Shown here: piece after piece, positions 57,318-64,000 of the stretch
Position numbering within the stretch: the stretch's first letter is position 1
How the letters are laid out: each line of letters begins with the position of its first letter
Assembly: GCA_963738615.1 (NCBI GenBank)
Contig: CAVTXI010000019.1
Coordinates: 1 to 64,000 of the forward strand
From: CAVTWY01 sp963738615
GTDB taxonomy: Bacteria; Pseudomonadota; Gammaproteobacteria; Burkholderiales; Burkholderiaceae_C
Length of the DNA stretch: 64,000 nt
Reading direction: 5' to 3'
Program-made: the position numbers and the translations under genes
Notes under the pieces: generated by a model
Databases searched by the model: none
What the model was told of the DNA's origin: nothing
The model's input: only the letters and a program-made list of their open reading frames with translations

Positions 57318-57953
57318 TCAGCGGCGGCGCGTCCGAAGCAAGACCTGCGCGAGGATGAAGCGCTGCATCGGCGCCGTATCGCTGCGCATGCCGAGGGTGG
57401 AGGCGATCACGTAGGAACCTGCGGGCCGGGGGCGCGTGCGCAGCACGGGTGGCAAGCCATAACGCTCGAGGATCGAGTTGGCGAGCAGCCGCGCGGTGCG
57501 TCCGTTGCCGTTGGCGAACGGGTGGATGCGGACCCATTCGACGTGCGCCCACGCCGAAGCCTCTACGACAGCGAGCAGGCCGTCTTCGTTCAGGTCATCC
57601 AGGCGCTCGAGCGACCACAGCGCATCGAGCGCGTCGAGCACTGCGTTCAGCCGCGAGAAGAATGCATCACACGCTTGGGCCACCTTCAATGACGGCGTGC
57701 CGTCGTGGAAGCCAACACCGTTCTCCACGCCAGGCAGCACCGGCGGCCCGCGAAAGTGGCCGACGAGCAGCGTCGGGTCAATGCCGAGGTCCTCGGACTC
57801 GGGGATGTCAAGGCCGTGCATCAGGATTCGATGCCATGCGCGTAGATCGTCGGCGGTCACGCGCTGTCGCTCGCGCGCATGGCGCGACGCTGCATCCAGA
57901 GCCCGCAGTACGTTGGCCTGCAGGCGCTCGCCGTCGGCGTCCCAGTCGGGCAT
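57318..57953 (-). CDS. Fic domain protein (copy 2)
   Basis: Fic-fold protein of 211 residues, catalytic loop HPFANGNGRTAR at 144-155, identical to copy 1 including the Asn. LRAWHRILMHGLDIPES and LVGHFRGPPVLP match copy 1 (RAWHRVTMQGLDI, LVGEFRGPPKL). The start is ATG 57953 (MPDWDADGERLQAN). It lies 10 bp downstream of its ribbon-helix-helix partner and 7 bp from the nemA remnant. Target and activity unknown. Confidence 0.87.
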   Translation of the reverse strand: MPDWDADGERLQANVLRALDAASRHARERQRVTADDLRAWHRILMHGLDIPESEDLGIDPTLLVGHFRGPPVLPGVENGVGFHDGTPSLKVAQACDAFFSRLNAVLDALDALWSLERLDDLNEDGLLAVVEASAWAHVEWVRIHPFANGNGRTARLLANSILERYGLPPVLRTRPRPAGSYVIASTLGMRSDTAPMQRFILAQVLLRTRRR

Positions 57954-57963
57954 CAGCGGGCGC

Positions 57964-58335
57964 TCAGCCGCGATTCAGGATGTCGGCGACGACCTTCTGT
58001 GACGGCCCGCGCCGTGCGCGATAGGGCCGACCTTCGACCGGGTCGGCGCCGCGCGTGGCAACCTCGTCGCGTGCGATCTCGAGGTGGTCGCGCGCGAAGG
58101 TGGGATCTTTTCGACGGTACGCCTTGATGCGCGCGAGCGCGGCCTTCATGTCGGTCTCGACCGCCGCAGTGCGCATCGCGACGAACTCGGCCAGCCCTTC
58201 GTTCATCAGGCCGTTCAACGTACCACCGACCGACTGTTGCAGGGCCTCGAGGCCGCGACGCACGTCGGGCTCGAGCCGCAGCGCGGTATGCACGCGTTGC
58301 GGCTGGGCGTTCGAACGGGTGCGCTTGCTCGGCAC
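57964..58335 (-). CDS. Ribbon-helix-helix-like partner of Fic protein (copy 2)
   Basis: Protein of 123 residues. Basic N-terminus (MPSKRTRSNAQPQRV), then RVHTALRLEPDVRRGLEALQ resembling a ribbon-helix-helix strand and helix, an acidic/Ala helix (METDMKAALARIKAYRRKDP-like), and a tail GADPVEGRPYRA. It aligns with the protein at 38402-38815 over its whole length. Immediately upstream of Fic copy 2. Confidence 0.75.
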   Translation of the reverse strand: MPSKRTRSNAQPQRVHTALRLEPDVRRGLEALQQSVGGTLNGLMNEGLAEFVAMRTAAVETDMKAALARIKAYRRKDPTFARDHLEIARDEVATRGADPVEGRPYRARRGPSQKVVADILNRG

Positions 58336-58370
58336 GGGTGCAGCAGGCGTGGTTGCAGTTTTAGACCATG

Positions 58371-58406
58371 GTTGGTGACGATGATGTCAATGCGCGAATT
58401 TGACAT
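58371..58406. promoter_or_regulatory. Candidate operator upstream of the Fic/RHH pair 2
   Basis: ATGTCAA (58384-58390) and TTGACAT (58400-58406) are perfectly inverted with a 9-base spacer, about 50-70 bp upstream of the start codon. The preceding GTTGGTGACGATGATGTCAA (58371-58390) resembles GTTGGTGATGTCAA upstream of pair 1. Confidence 0.4.
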
Positions 58407-58493
58407 GAGTTCACGCCTTCGCGTCAATCGCACCGACATCTCACCGGCGCTCTATGCTCGTCCCTTGACCGCGCCCCTACGGCAAGGACCGCC

Positions 58494-58931
58494 ATGCCCG
58501 CCATCGAAGCCCCCATTGCCCGCATCCTTGCGCTTTACGCCGCGGCCGTCGATGCACGCGATGTCGACGCCCTGATGCGTCTGTACGACCCGAAGGTCCG
58601 CGTCTTCGACGCTTGGGGCCTGTGGTCCTACGAAGGCGCCGAGGCTTGGCGCGTGGCGGTGGAAGGCTGGTTCACGTCGATGGCCAACGAGCGCGTGAAG
58701 GTGAGCTTCGTCGACGTGCAGACCTCGGGCGGCAGCGACCACGCGGCGGTCACCGCCATCGCGCGCTACGCCGCCTTCTCGCTCACCGGCGAACCCATAC
58801 GCTCGATGGACAACCGCATCACCTGGGTGCTGCGCACGTCGGGGCACGTGCTGCGCATCGTGCATGAGCACACGTCGGCGCCGATCGACTTCGACAGCAT
58901 GAAGGCGATGCTCGAGCGGACGGAAAAGTGA
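58494..58931 (+). CDS. NTF2-like (SnoaL/ketosteroid-isomerase fold) protein
   Basis: Protein of 145 residues of the NTF2-like fold. ARILALYAAAVDARDVDAL and MRLYDPKVRVFDAWGLWSYEG are typical of the fold; HEHTSAPIDFDSMKAMLE ends it. Such proteins may be enzymes or binding proteins; no catalytic set is certain. Start ATG 58494 has AAGGA upstream. It precedes the FadR-type gene by 139 bp. Confidence 0.85.
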   Translation: MPAIEAPIARILALYAAAVDARDVDALMRLYDPKVRVFDAWGLWSYEGAEAWRVAVEGWFTSMANERVKVSFVDVQTSGGSDHAAVTAIARYAAFSLTGEPIRSMDNRITWVLRTSGHVLRIVHEHTSAPIDFDSMKAMLERTEK

Positions 58932-59022
58932 AGGGCCAGGCCGGCAACGTCGTCGGCACCGAGCAGCATCGGGTAAATCCCTCTGTATCGCTCCATCCGA
59001 TCGCGCCAGACTTACCCCAACT

Positions 59023-59039
59023 GGTCAGGCCACTTGACC
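59023..59039. promoter_or_regulatory. FadR-family-like operator and -35 upstream of the GntR gene
   Basis: GGTCA-GGCCACT-TGACC is an inverted repeat resembling TGGTC...GACCA sites of FadR-type regulators. TTGACC at 59034-59039 could be a -35, so the site would overlap a promoter and fit autorepression. The spacing to the start (about 30 bp from the repeat) is short. Confidence 0.4.
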
Positions 59040-59070
59040 TTCTGGCAATCTGCCGCTTCCCGCTTCCCTC

Positions 59071-59853
59071 ATGCCCCTGCACCCCGTCGAACCCAAGCGC
59101 CTGTACCGCCAGATCGCCGACCAGCTTCGTGCGTTGATCCGTGCGGGTGAGTTCGGTGTGGGGTCGCGGCTGCCGGCCGAGCGGGACTTGGCCGTGCGCA
59201 TGGGCGTGTCGCGGCCTTCGGTGCGTGAAGCGTTGATCGCGCTCGAGGTCGAGGGCCTGGTCGAAGTGCGGCCGGGGTCGGGCATTCACGTGGTGGCGCG
59301 TGAACCGGCGCCCAGTGCGCGGCGGCTCGAGGCCGATGCGGCGGGGCCGTTCGAAATCATGGGTGCGCGCCACTTGATCGAAGGTGAATTGGCGGCGCTG
59401 GCGGCGCAGCACGCCACGCCCGCGCAGGTGCATGGCCTGCGTGACGCGCTGGCGCAGATGGACGCCGAGGTGTCGGCCGGCGCGATGCCCATCGACAGCG
59501 ACCGCCTCTTTCACCTGCGTGTGGCCGAAGTTGCCGAGAACGGCCTGCTGCTGCGCGCGGTGACGGGCCTTTATGACCAGCGCAACAACCCACTGTTCGA
59601 TCTGATGGGGCAGCACTTCGAGAACGAGAAGACCTGGCGCCTGGCGCTTGCCGAGCACAAGGCTGTCGTCACCGCCATCGCGGCACGTAAGCCCGACGCG
59701 GCGCGCGCGGCGATGCACCGTCACCTGCACCGGTCGCAGGAACGTTTTGCCGACGCGTGGCCCGGCGCCGACGTGGTCAAAGACGTACGGCGCAAGGCCG
59801 CGCCGCGGGTCGCTGCGGTCAGGTCGAAGCCCAAAGCCACCGCAGCCGGTTGA
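59071..59853 (+). CDS. FadR-type GntR family transcriptional regulator
   Basis: Regulator of 260 residues. The winged HTH is LYRQIADQLRALIRAGEFGV with LPAERDLAVRMGVSRPSVRE, and the all-helical FCD ligand-binding domain includes ARHLIEGELAALAAQ and AEHKAVVTAIAARKPDAARAAM-like metal-binding helices with conserved His residues. The gene directly precedes an idonate-dehydrogenase-like gene and TRAP genes, so a sugar acid is a likely effector. Confidence 0.93.
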   Translation: MPLHPVEPKRLYRQIADQLRALIRAGEFGVGSRLPAERDLAVRMGVSRPSVREALIALEVEGLVEVRPGSGIHVVAREPAPSARRLEADAAGPFEIMGARHLIEGELAALAAQHATPAQVHGLRDALAQMDAEVSAGAMPIDSDRLFHLRVAEVAENGLLLRAVTGLYDQRNNPLFDLMGQHFENEKTWRLALAEHKAVVTAIAARKPDAARAAMHRHLHRSQERFADAWPGADVVKDVRRKAAPRVAAVRSKPKATAAG

Positions 59854-59885
59854 ACAACCGAAGCACGAAGAGAAGGAACCTCACC

Positions 59886-60927
59886 ATGTCACTCGCCTGC
59901 GTCATCCACGCCGCGCAAGACCTGCGCCTGCAAGACGAAACCCCGCGCGAACTCGGGCCCCACGACGTGATGCTGAAGCTGGGCGCCGGCGGCATCTGCG
60001 GGTCGGACCTGCACTACTTCAAGGAAGGGCGCGTGGGCGCCTTCGTCGTGCGCGAACCGTTGGTACCCGGGCACGAAGCGTCGGGCGTGGTCGATTCCGT
60101 GGGTTCTGCGGTCACGCGCGTGAAGCCCGGCCAGAAGGTTGCGATCAACCCGTCGCACGCGTGCGGCAAGTGCGACTACTGCCGTTGCGGGCCGCGGCAA
60201 CCTTTGCCGCAGCATGTTCTTCCTGGGCAGCGCCAGCGTGTTCCCGCACGCGCAGGGCATGTTCCGCGAACGGTTCGTGATGGGCGAAGCGCAACTGACA
60301 CCGATCGACGAACCACACATCTCGCTGGGAGAGATCGCGTGCGCCGAACCGCTATCGATCGGCCTGCACGCGCTGCATCGCGCCGGCTCGGTGCTCGGTG
60401 AAACCGTGCTGGTCACGGGCGGCGGCACCATCGGCTGCATGAGCATCATGGCCGCGCGGCTGGCCGGGGCGGCGCAGGTGATTGCATGTGACGTGCATGA
60501 CCGCGCGCTGGAATTGGCGAAGACCGTCGGCGCCGACCGCACCGTGCGCACCGACAAGCTGTCGCCCGAAGAATTTGCTGCCACGCTGGCCGACATCGCC
60601 GACGTGAGCATCGAAGCCGCCGGCAGCCCTGCGGCGCTGGGCACGTGCCTGAAGGCGACGAAACGCGGTGGCCGCATCGTGCAGGTGGGCACGTTGCCGC
60701 TCGAGATTCCTTTCCCCGCGAACAACATCATGTCGCGCGAACTGGATTACCGCGGCTGCTTCCGCGCGCACCTTGCCTTCGACTGGGCAGTGCAGGCCAT
60801 TCGCAGCCGGCGCGTCGACGTGCGCCCGCTGATCAGCGCGCAGATCCCGCTGTCGAAGTCGCGTGACGCGTTCGAACTCGCACTCGACCGCACGCGCAGC
60901 ACCAAAGTTCAAGTCATCGCCGACTGA
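59886..60927 (+). CDS. L-idonate 5-dehydrogenase-like zinc alcohol dehydrogenase, one frame break
   Basis: Zn-dependent medium-chain dehydrogenase. GGICGSDLHYFKEGRVG, EPLVPGHEASGVV and the structural Zn segment CGKCDYCRCG precede a break near 60195 (an extra C in CC), after which RGNLCRSMFFLGSASVFPHA, FVTGGG-like LVTGGGTIGCMSIMAARLAG and ALDRTRSTKVQV follow. The closest recognised type is L-idonate 5-dehydrogenase, oxidising L-idonate to 5-ketogluconate; other sugar acids or polyols are possible. The start is ATG 59886, 32 bp after the regulator. About 346 residues when restored. Confidence 0.87.
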
Positions 60928-60961
60928 GCCTTCTTCTCACCAATCAACGGAGACCTCACCA

Positions 60962-61980
60962 ATGAAACGCCTGACCCTGAAAACCCTGCTGGCCGCGGCT
61001 GTTGCCGTGGTCGTCTCGGCCCCCGCACTGGCGCAAACGAAGCTCAAGTGGGCGCACGTCTACGAAACCAGCGAGCCGTATCACACCGAAAGCGTGTGGG
61101 CCGCCGAAGAAATCAAGAAGCGCACGCAACGGCAAGTTCGACATCCAGGTCTTCCCCGCGTCGTCGCTGGGCAAAGAGACCGACATCAACCAGGGCATGA
61201 CGCTGGGCACGGTCGACATGATCATCAGCGGCCCGTCGTTCGCGGCGCGTTCGTATCCGCGGCTGGGCATCGCGTACTACCCGTTCATCTTCCGCGATGC
61301 CGACCACCAGGCGGCCTACAGCAAAAGCGACGTGTTCAAGGAGATGGTCGACGGCTACCGCGAGAAGACCGGCATCCAGATCCTGGCCTACACCTACTAC
61401 GGCGCGCGCCACACCACGAGCCAGACGCCGTTCACCGACTGCGCGGGCATGAAGGGCCTGAAGATCCGCGTTCCCGACGTGCCGGTGTACCGCGCCACGC
61501 CCGAAGCGTGCGGCGCGAACCCGACGCCGATCGCCTTTGCCGAGGTCTACCTGGCGCTGCAGAACAAGACGGTCGACGCGCAGGAGAACCCGCTGACGAC
61601 CATCGAGGCGAAGAAGTTCTATGAAGTGCAAAAGCACATCATGCTCACCGGCCACATCGTCGACGGCCTGACCACGCAGGTGGCGCCGCATGTGTGGAGC
61701 AAGCTCAGCGACGCCGAGAAGAAGATCTTCTCCGACGTGGCGCTCGAGGCCGCGGCGCGCGCCACCGCGCAGATCAAGAAGCGCGAGTCCGAGCTGGTGG
61801 ACGAGTTCAAGAAGAAGGGCATCACGATCCACACCGTGAACCGCCAGAGCTTCGTCGACGCCGTGACGAAGGCCAAGCCGGTGGCGGTCGATGGGCTTCG
61901 ACCCGAAGGACTACGACCGCATCGTCGGCATCAAGTCAAGTCGGAGCCGCGCGTGGACATCGATTCCGGCCCCAAGGTGA
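60962..61980 (+). CDS. dctP: TRAP transporter substrate-binding protein (DctP), two frame breaks
   Basis: Periplasmic binding protein of a TRAP system. A signal peptide (LLAAAVAVVVSAPALAQ) follows ATG 60962, which has GGAG upstream. After WAAEEIKKRT the frame breaks near 61125; NGKFDIQVFPASSLGKETDI, GIAYYPFIFRDADHQAAY, MKGLKIRVPDVPVYR, PTPIAFAEVYLALQNKTVDA and ENPLTTIEAKKFYEVQKHIM follow with the conserved Arg that pairs with a carboxylate. A second break near 61890 leads to MGFDPKDYDRIVGIK and stop 61978-61980. The ligand is probably a sugar acid by context. Confidence 0.88.
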
Positions 61981-62537
61981 TGGGCGACGACGGCGAGTTT
62001 CACGCCGTCGACGAAGCCATCGACTCTGGGCAAGACGCCGTACGAAGCCTGGCTGTCGGTGCTGCTCTTCTGGGCGCTGGCCGGCGTGGTGTTCACGCAG
62101 TTCTTCACGCGCTACTTCCTCAACAACTCGGCCAGTTGGACCGAAGAGATCGCGCGCTACCTGCTGATCGGTGTGGTGTTCGTCGGCGCGTCGATCGGCG
62201 TGGCGAAGAACAACCACATCCAGGTCGACCTGCTCTACCGCTACCTGCCTGCGGGCTGTCGCGCGTGTGCTGGCGGTCGCTGGTCGACGTGATCGCGCGT
62301 GCGTTCTTCGGCCGCGATGACGTTGCTGACGGTGCAGATGATGCAGAAGATGGGCAACTACCAGATGACCATCGTCGATCTGCCGATGAACATCGTCTAC
62401 GCGGTGGTGCTGTTCGGCTTTGCGGCGATGACGCTGCGCTCGCTGTGGGTCGTGAGGGTGCACTGGCAGCGCGGCTACACGCGTGCTCGAGCGGCCCGAG
62501 TCCGACGATGGAAGACCGGTACGCGCCGCGATGCTGA
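61980..62537 (+). CDS. dctQ: TRAP transporter small permease (DctQ), several frame breaks
   Basis: Four-helix small subunit of the TRAP system. ATG 61980 overlaps the dctP stop (TGATG). Pieces in several frames are: MGDDGEFHAVDEAID; then LGKTPYEAWLSVLLFWALAG, WTEEIARYLLIGVVFVGASI and VAKNNHIQVDLLYRYLP; then LVDVIARAFF; then MTLLTVQMMQKMGNYQM and YAVVLFGFAAMTL; then MEDRYAPRC and stop 62537. WTEEIARYL is the family signature. Breaks lie near 62030, 62265, 62300 and 62480. The amino-acid sequence between breaks is well conserved. Confidence 0.82.
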   Translation: MGDDGEFHAVDEAIDSGQDAVRSLAVGAALLGAGRRGVHAVLHALLPQQLGQLDRRDRALPADRCGVRRRVDRRGEEQPHPGRPALPLPACGLSRVCWRSLVDVIARAFFGRDDVADGADDAEDGQLPDDHRRSADEHRLRGGAVRLCGDDAALAVGREGALAARLHACSSGPSPTMEDRYAPRC

Positions 62538-63935
62538 AAGATCTTCTTCCTCTTCCTCATGGTCGGCGGCCTGCCTGTCGCCATTGCGATGGCCGGCGTC
62601 GGCGCTGATCTACATCCTGATGTCGGGCAACCAGCCGCGCGCTGACCGTCGTGCACCGCATGATCGGCGGCATCGACTGCGTTCCCGCTGCTGGCGGTGC
62701 CGTTCTTCATCCTCGCCGGCAACCTGATGAACAACGCCGGCATCACCAACCGCATCTACAACTTCGCGCTCGCGCTGGTGGGCTGGTTGAAGGGCGGGCT
62801 GGGGCACGTGAACGTGGTCGGCTCGATGATCTTCGCGGGCATGAGCGGCACCGCCATCGCCGACGCCGCGGGCCTGGGCACGGTCGAAATCAAGGCGATG
62901 AAGGACCACGGCTACGACACCGAATTCGCCGTGGGCGTCACGGCCGCAAGCGCCACGCTCGGGCCCATCATTCCGCCGTCGTTGCCCTTCGTCATCTACG
63001 CGATGATGGCCAACGTGTCGGTGGGGTCGCTCTTCCTGGCCGGCATCCTGCCGGGCGTGCTGATGGCGACTGATGATGATGGCCACCGTCGCCTACTTCG
63101 CGCACAAGAACGGCTGGGGCGGTGACGTGAAGTTCAGCGCGTCGCGCATCGTGCGCGCGTTGATCGAGCTGGCGGTGGTGATCGTATGGCCGCTGGTCAC
63201 GTGGTGGCTGGTCGACAAGGCGGAGCTGCCCGCGCAGCCCGTGGTGCTGGTGCGCCATGGTCGTCGCTGTTCGCCTGCGACCGCTTCTTCAAGTGGCAGG
63301 CGGTGCTGCCGATCATGACGCCGGTGCTGCTGATCGGCGGCATGACCACGGGCCTGTTCACGCCCACCGAAGGCGCCATCGCGGCCAGCGCGTGGGCGCT
63401 CTTCCTGGGCCTGGTGTGGTACCGCACGATGAGCTTGAAGATGTTCGTCAAGGTGAGCCTCGACACCGTCGAGACCACCGCCACGGTGATGTTCATCGTC
63501 GCCGCCGCGTCGATCTTCGGCTGGATGCTCACGGCCACCGGCGTCACCAGCGACATCGCCAAATGGGTGCTGGCGGTCACGAACGAGCCCTGGGTGTTCC
63601 TGCTGATGGCGAACCTGCTGATGCTGTTCGTCGGCTGCTTCCTCGAGCCCACCGCGGCGATCACGATCCTGGTGCCCATCCTCGTGCCGATCGCGCAGAA
63701 GCTGGGCGTCGACCTGGTTCACTTCGGTCTGATCATGGTGCTGAACCTGATGATCGGCCTGCTGCACCCGCCGATGGGCATGGTGCTGTTCGTGCTGGCG
63801 CGGGTGGCGAAGCTGAGCGTCGAGCGCACGACGGTGGCGATCCTGCCGTGGCTGGTGCCGCTGCTGATCGCGCTGGTGGTGTTGACGTACGTGCCGGCGA
63901 TCAGCTTGTGGTTGCCGCGGCTGGCGATGGGTTGA
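62531..63935 (+). CDS. dctM: TRAP transporter large permease (DctM), several frame breaks
   Basis: Large membrane subunit, about 430-465 residues expected. ATG 62531 overlaps the dctQ stop by 7 bp (ATGCTGA). ALIYILMSGNQP, LTVVHRMIGGID, PLLAVPFFILAGNLMN, GWLKGGLGHVNVVGSMIFAG, TAASATLGPIIPPSLPFVIY and MTTGLFTPTEGAIAA are recognisable DctM segments, separated by frame breaks near 62545, 62605, 62640, 62685, 63070 and 63260. From about 63270 the frame is intact to the stop 63933-63935. Confidence 0.83.
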
Positions 63936-63965
63936 CGACAACGCGCGACCACCGAGCTGTCGATC

Positions 63966-64000
63966 ATGGCCCGCATCACCGCCGTCGAACTGCTGCGCGT
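63966..64000 (+). CDS. Start of a gene cut by the window end (possible enolase-superfamily dehydratase)
   Basis: Only the first codons, MARITAVELLRV, are inside the window. A short N-terminal strand of this kind is seen at the start of enolase-superfamily sugar-acid dehydratases, which often sit with TRAP genes, but twelve residues do not identify a family. The gap from dctM is 30 bp. Confidence 0.35.
   Translation, partial: MARITAVELLR

Overview
The window is about 64 kb of GC-rich bacterial chromosome. Several features suggest a betaproteobacterium of the order Burkholderiales, probably near Comamonadaceae or the Leptothrix/Rubrivivax group. These are the order dacC, D-amino-acid transaminase, ybeD, lipB, lipA; a Bug-family periplasmic binding protein; a DUF1840 protein; a sugar-permease-free PTS set (EIIA-Man, HPr, EI); and a 16S-tRNA-Ile-tRNA-Ala-23S-5S rRNA operon whose rRNA sequences look betaproteobacterial. 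The assignment is by gene content and recognition, not by a search.

Layout. 0-4.4 kb (+): a broken haloacetate dehalogenase, a glutathione S-transferase, and a ligase-associated exonuclease with its ATP-dependent DNA ligase. 4.4-5.9 kb: a formate/nitrite-type channel on the minus strand, with an FNR-like site and a 10.5-copy 8-bp tandem repeat upstream. 5.9-11.5 kb (-): a complete rRNA operon with promoter, boxA elements, processing stems and a terminator. 11.5-16.9 kb (-): EI, HPr and EIIA-Man directly coupled to an MFS transporter, then a lipoprotein and a VirK/DUF535 protein. 17.1-23.7 kb (-): a nine-gene run, hemJ, VanZ, ferredoxin, hydrolase, dacC, dat, ybeD, lipB, lipA. 23.8-31 kb (+): hemB facing a candidate antisense-oriented small RNA, then a CorA-type transporter, a 976-residue STAND/SARP-like regulator, a Bug protein and a methyltransferase. 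31-41.8 kb: phoH-ybeY, a two-component system, ruvA and ruvB separated by a copper chaperone gene on the other strand, a Fic/ribbon-helix-helix pair, a sterol-desaturase-like enzyme and small housekeeping genes. 41.9-47.7 kb: phosphoesterase, Lrp regulator facing a saccharopine-dehydrogenase-like gene, a tannase-family esterase, DUF4197. 47.8-57.3 kb: TetR and an MFS efflux pump facing a probable catabolic operon (GMC oxidoreductase fused in frame to an Old Yellow Enzyme domain, two alpha/beta hydrolases, an SCP2-like protein, an SDR, a mandelate-racemase homologue), ending in a dead nemA-like gene. 57.3-58.3 kb: a second Fic/ribbon-helix-helix pair related to the first. 58.5-64 kb (+): an NTF2-like protein, a FadR-type regulator, an L-idonate-5-dehydrogenase-like gene, a TRAP transporter (dctPQM) and the start of another gene, together resembling a sugar-acid utilisation operon.

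Many otherwise well-conserved genes, including essential hemB, are split by single-base frame breaks, several at short G or C runs. This points to residual indel errors in the sequence. They cluster at the two ends of the window, and the TRAP genes carry about ten. The nemA remnant differs in having real internal deletions.

The most interesting items are the GMC-OYE fusion, the duplicated Fic/RHH modules with matching upstream sequence, the terminator-ended small RNA candidate opposite hemB with an anti-Shine-Dalgarno loop, and the mandelate-racemase homologue with Arg in place of the second catalytic Lys.
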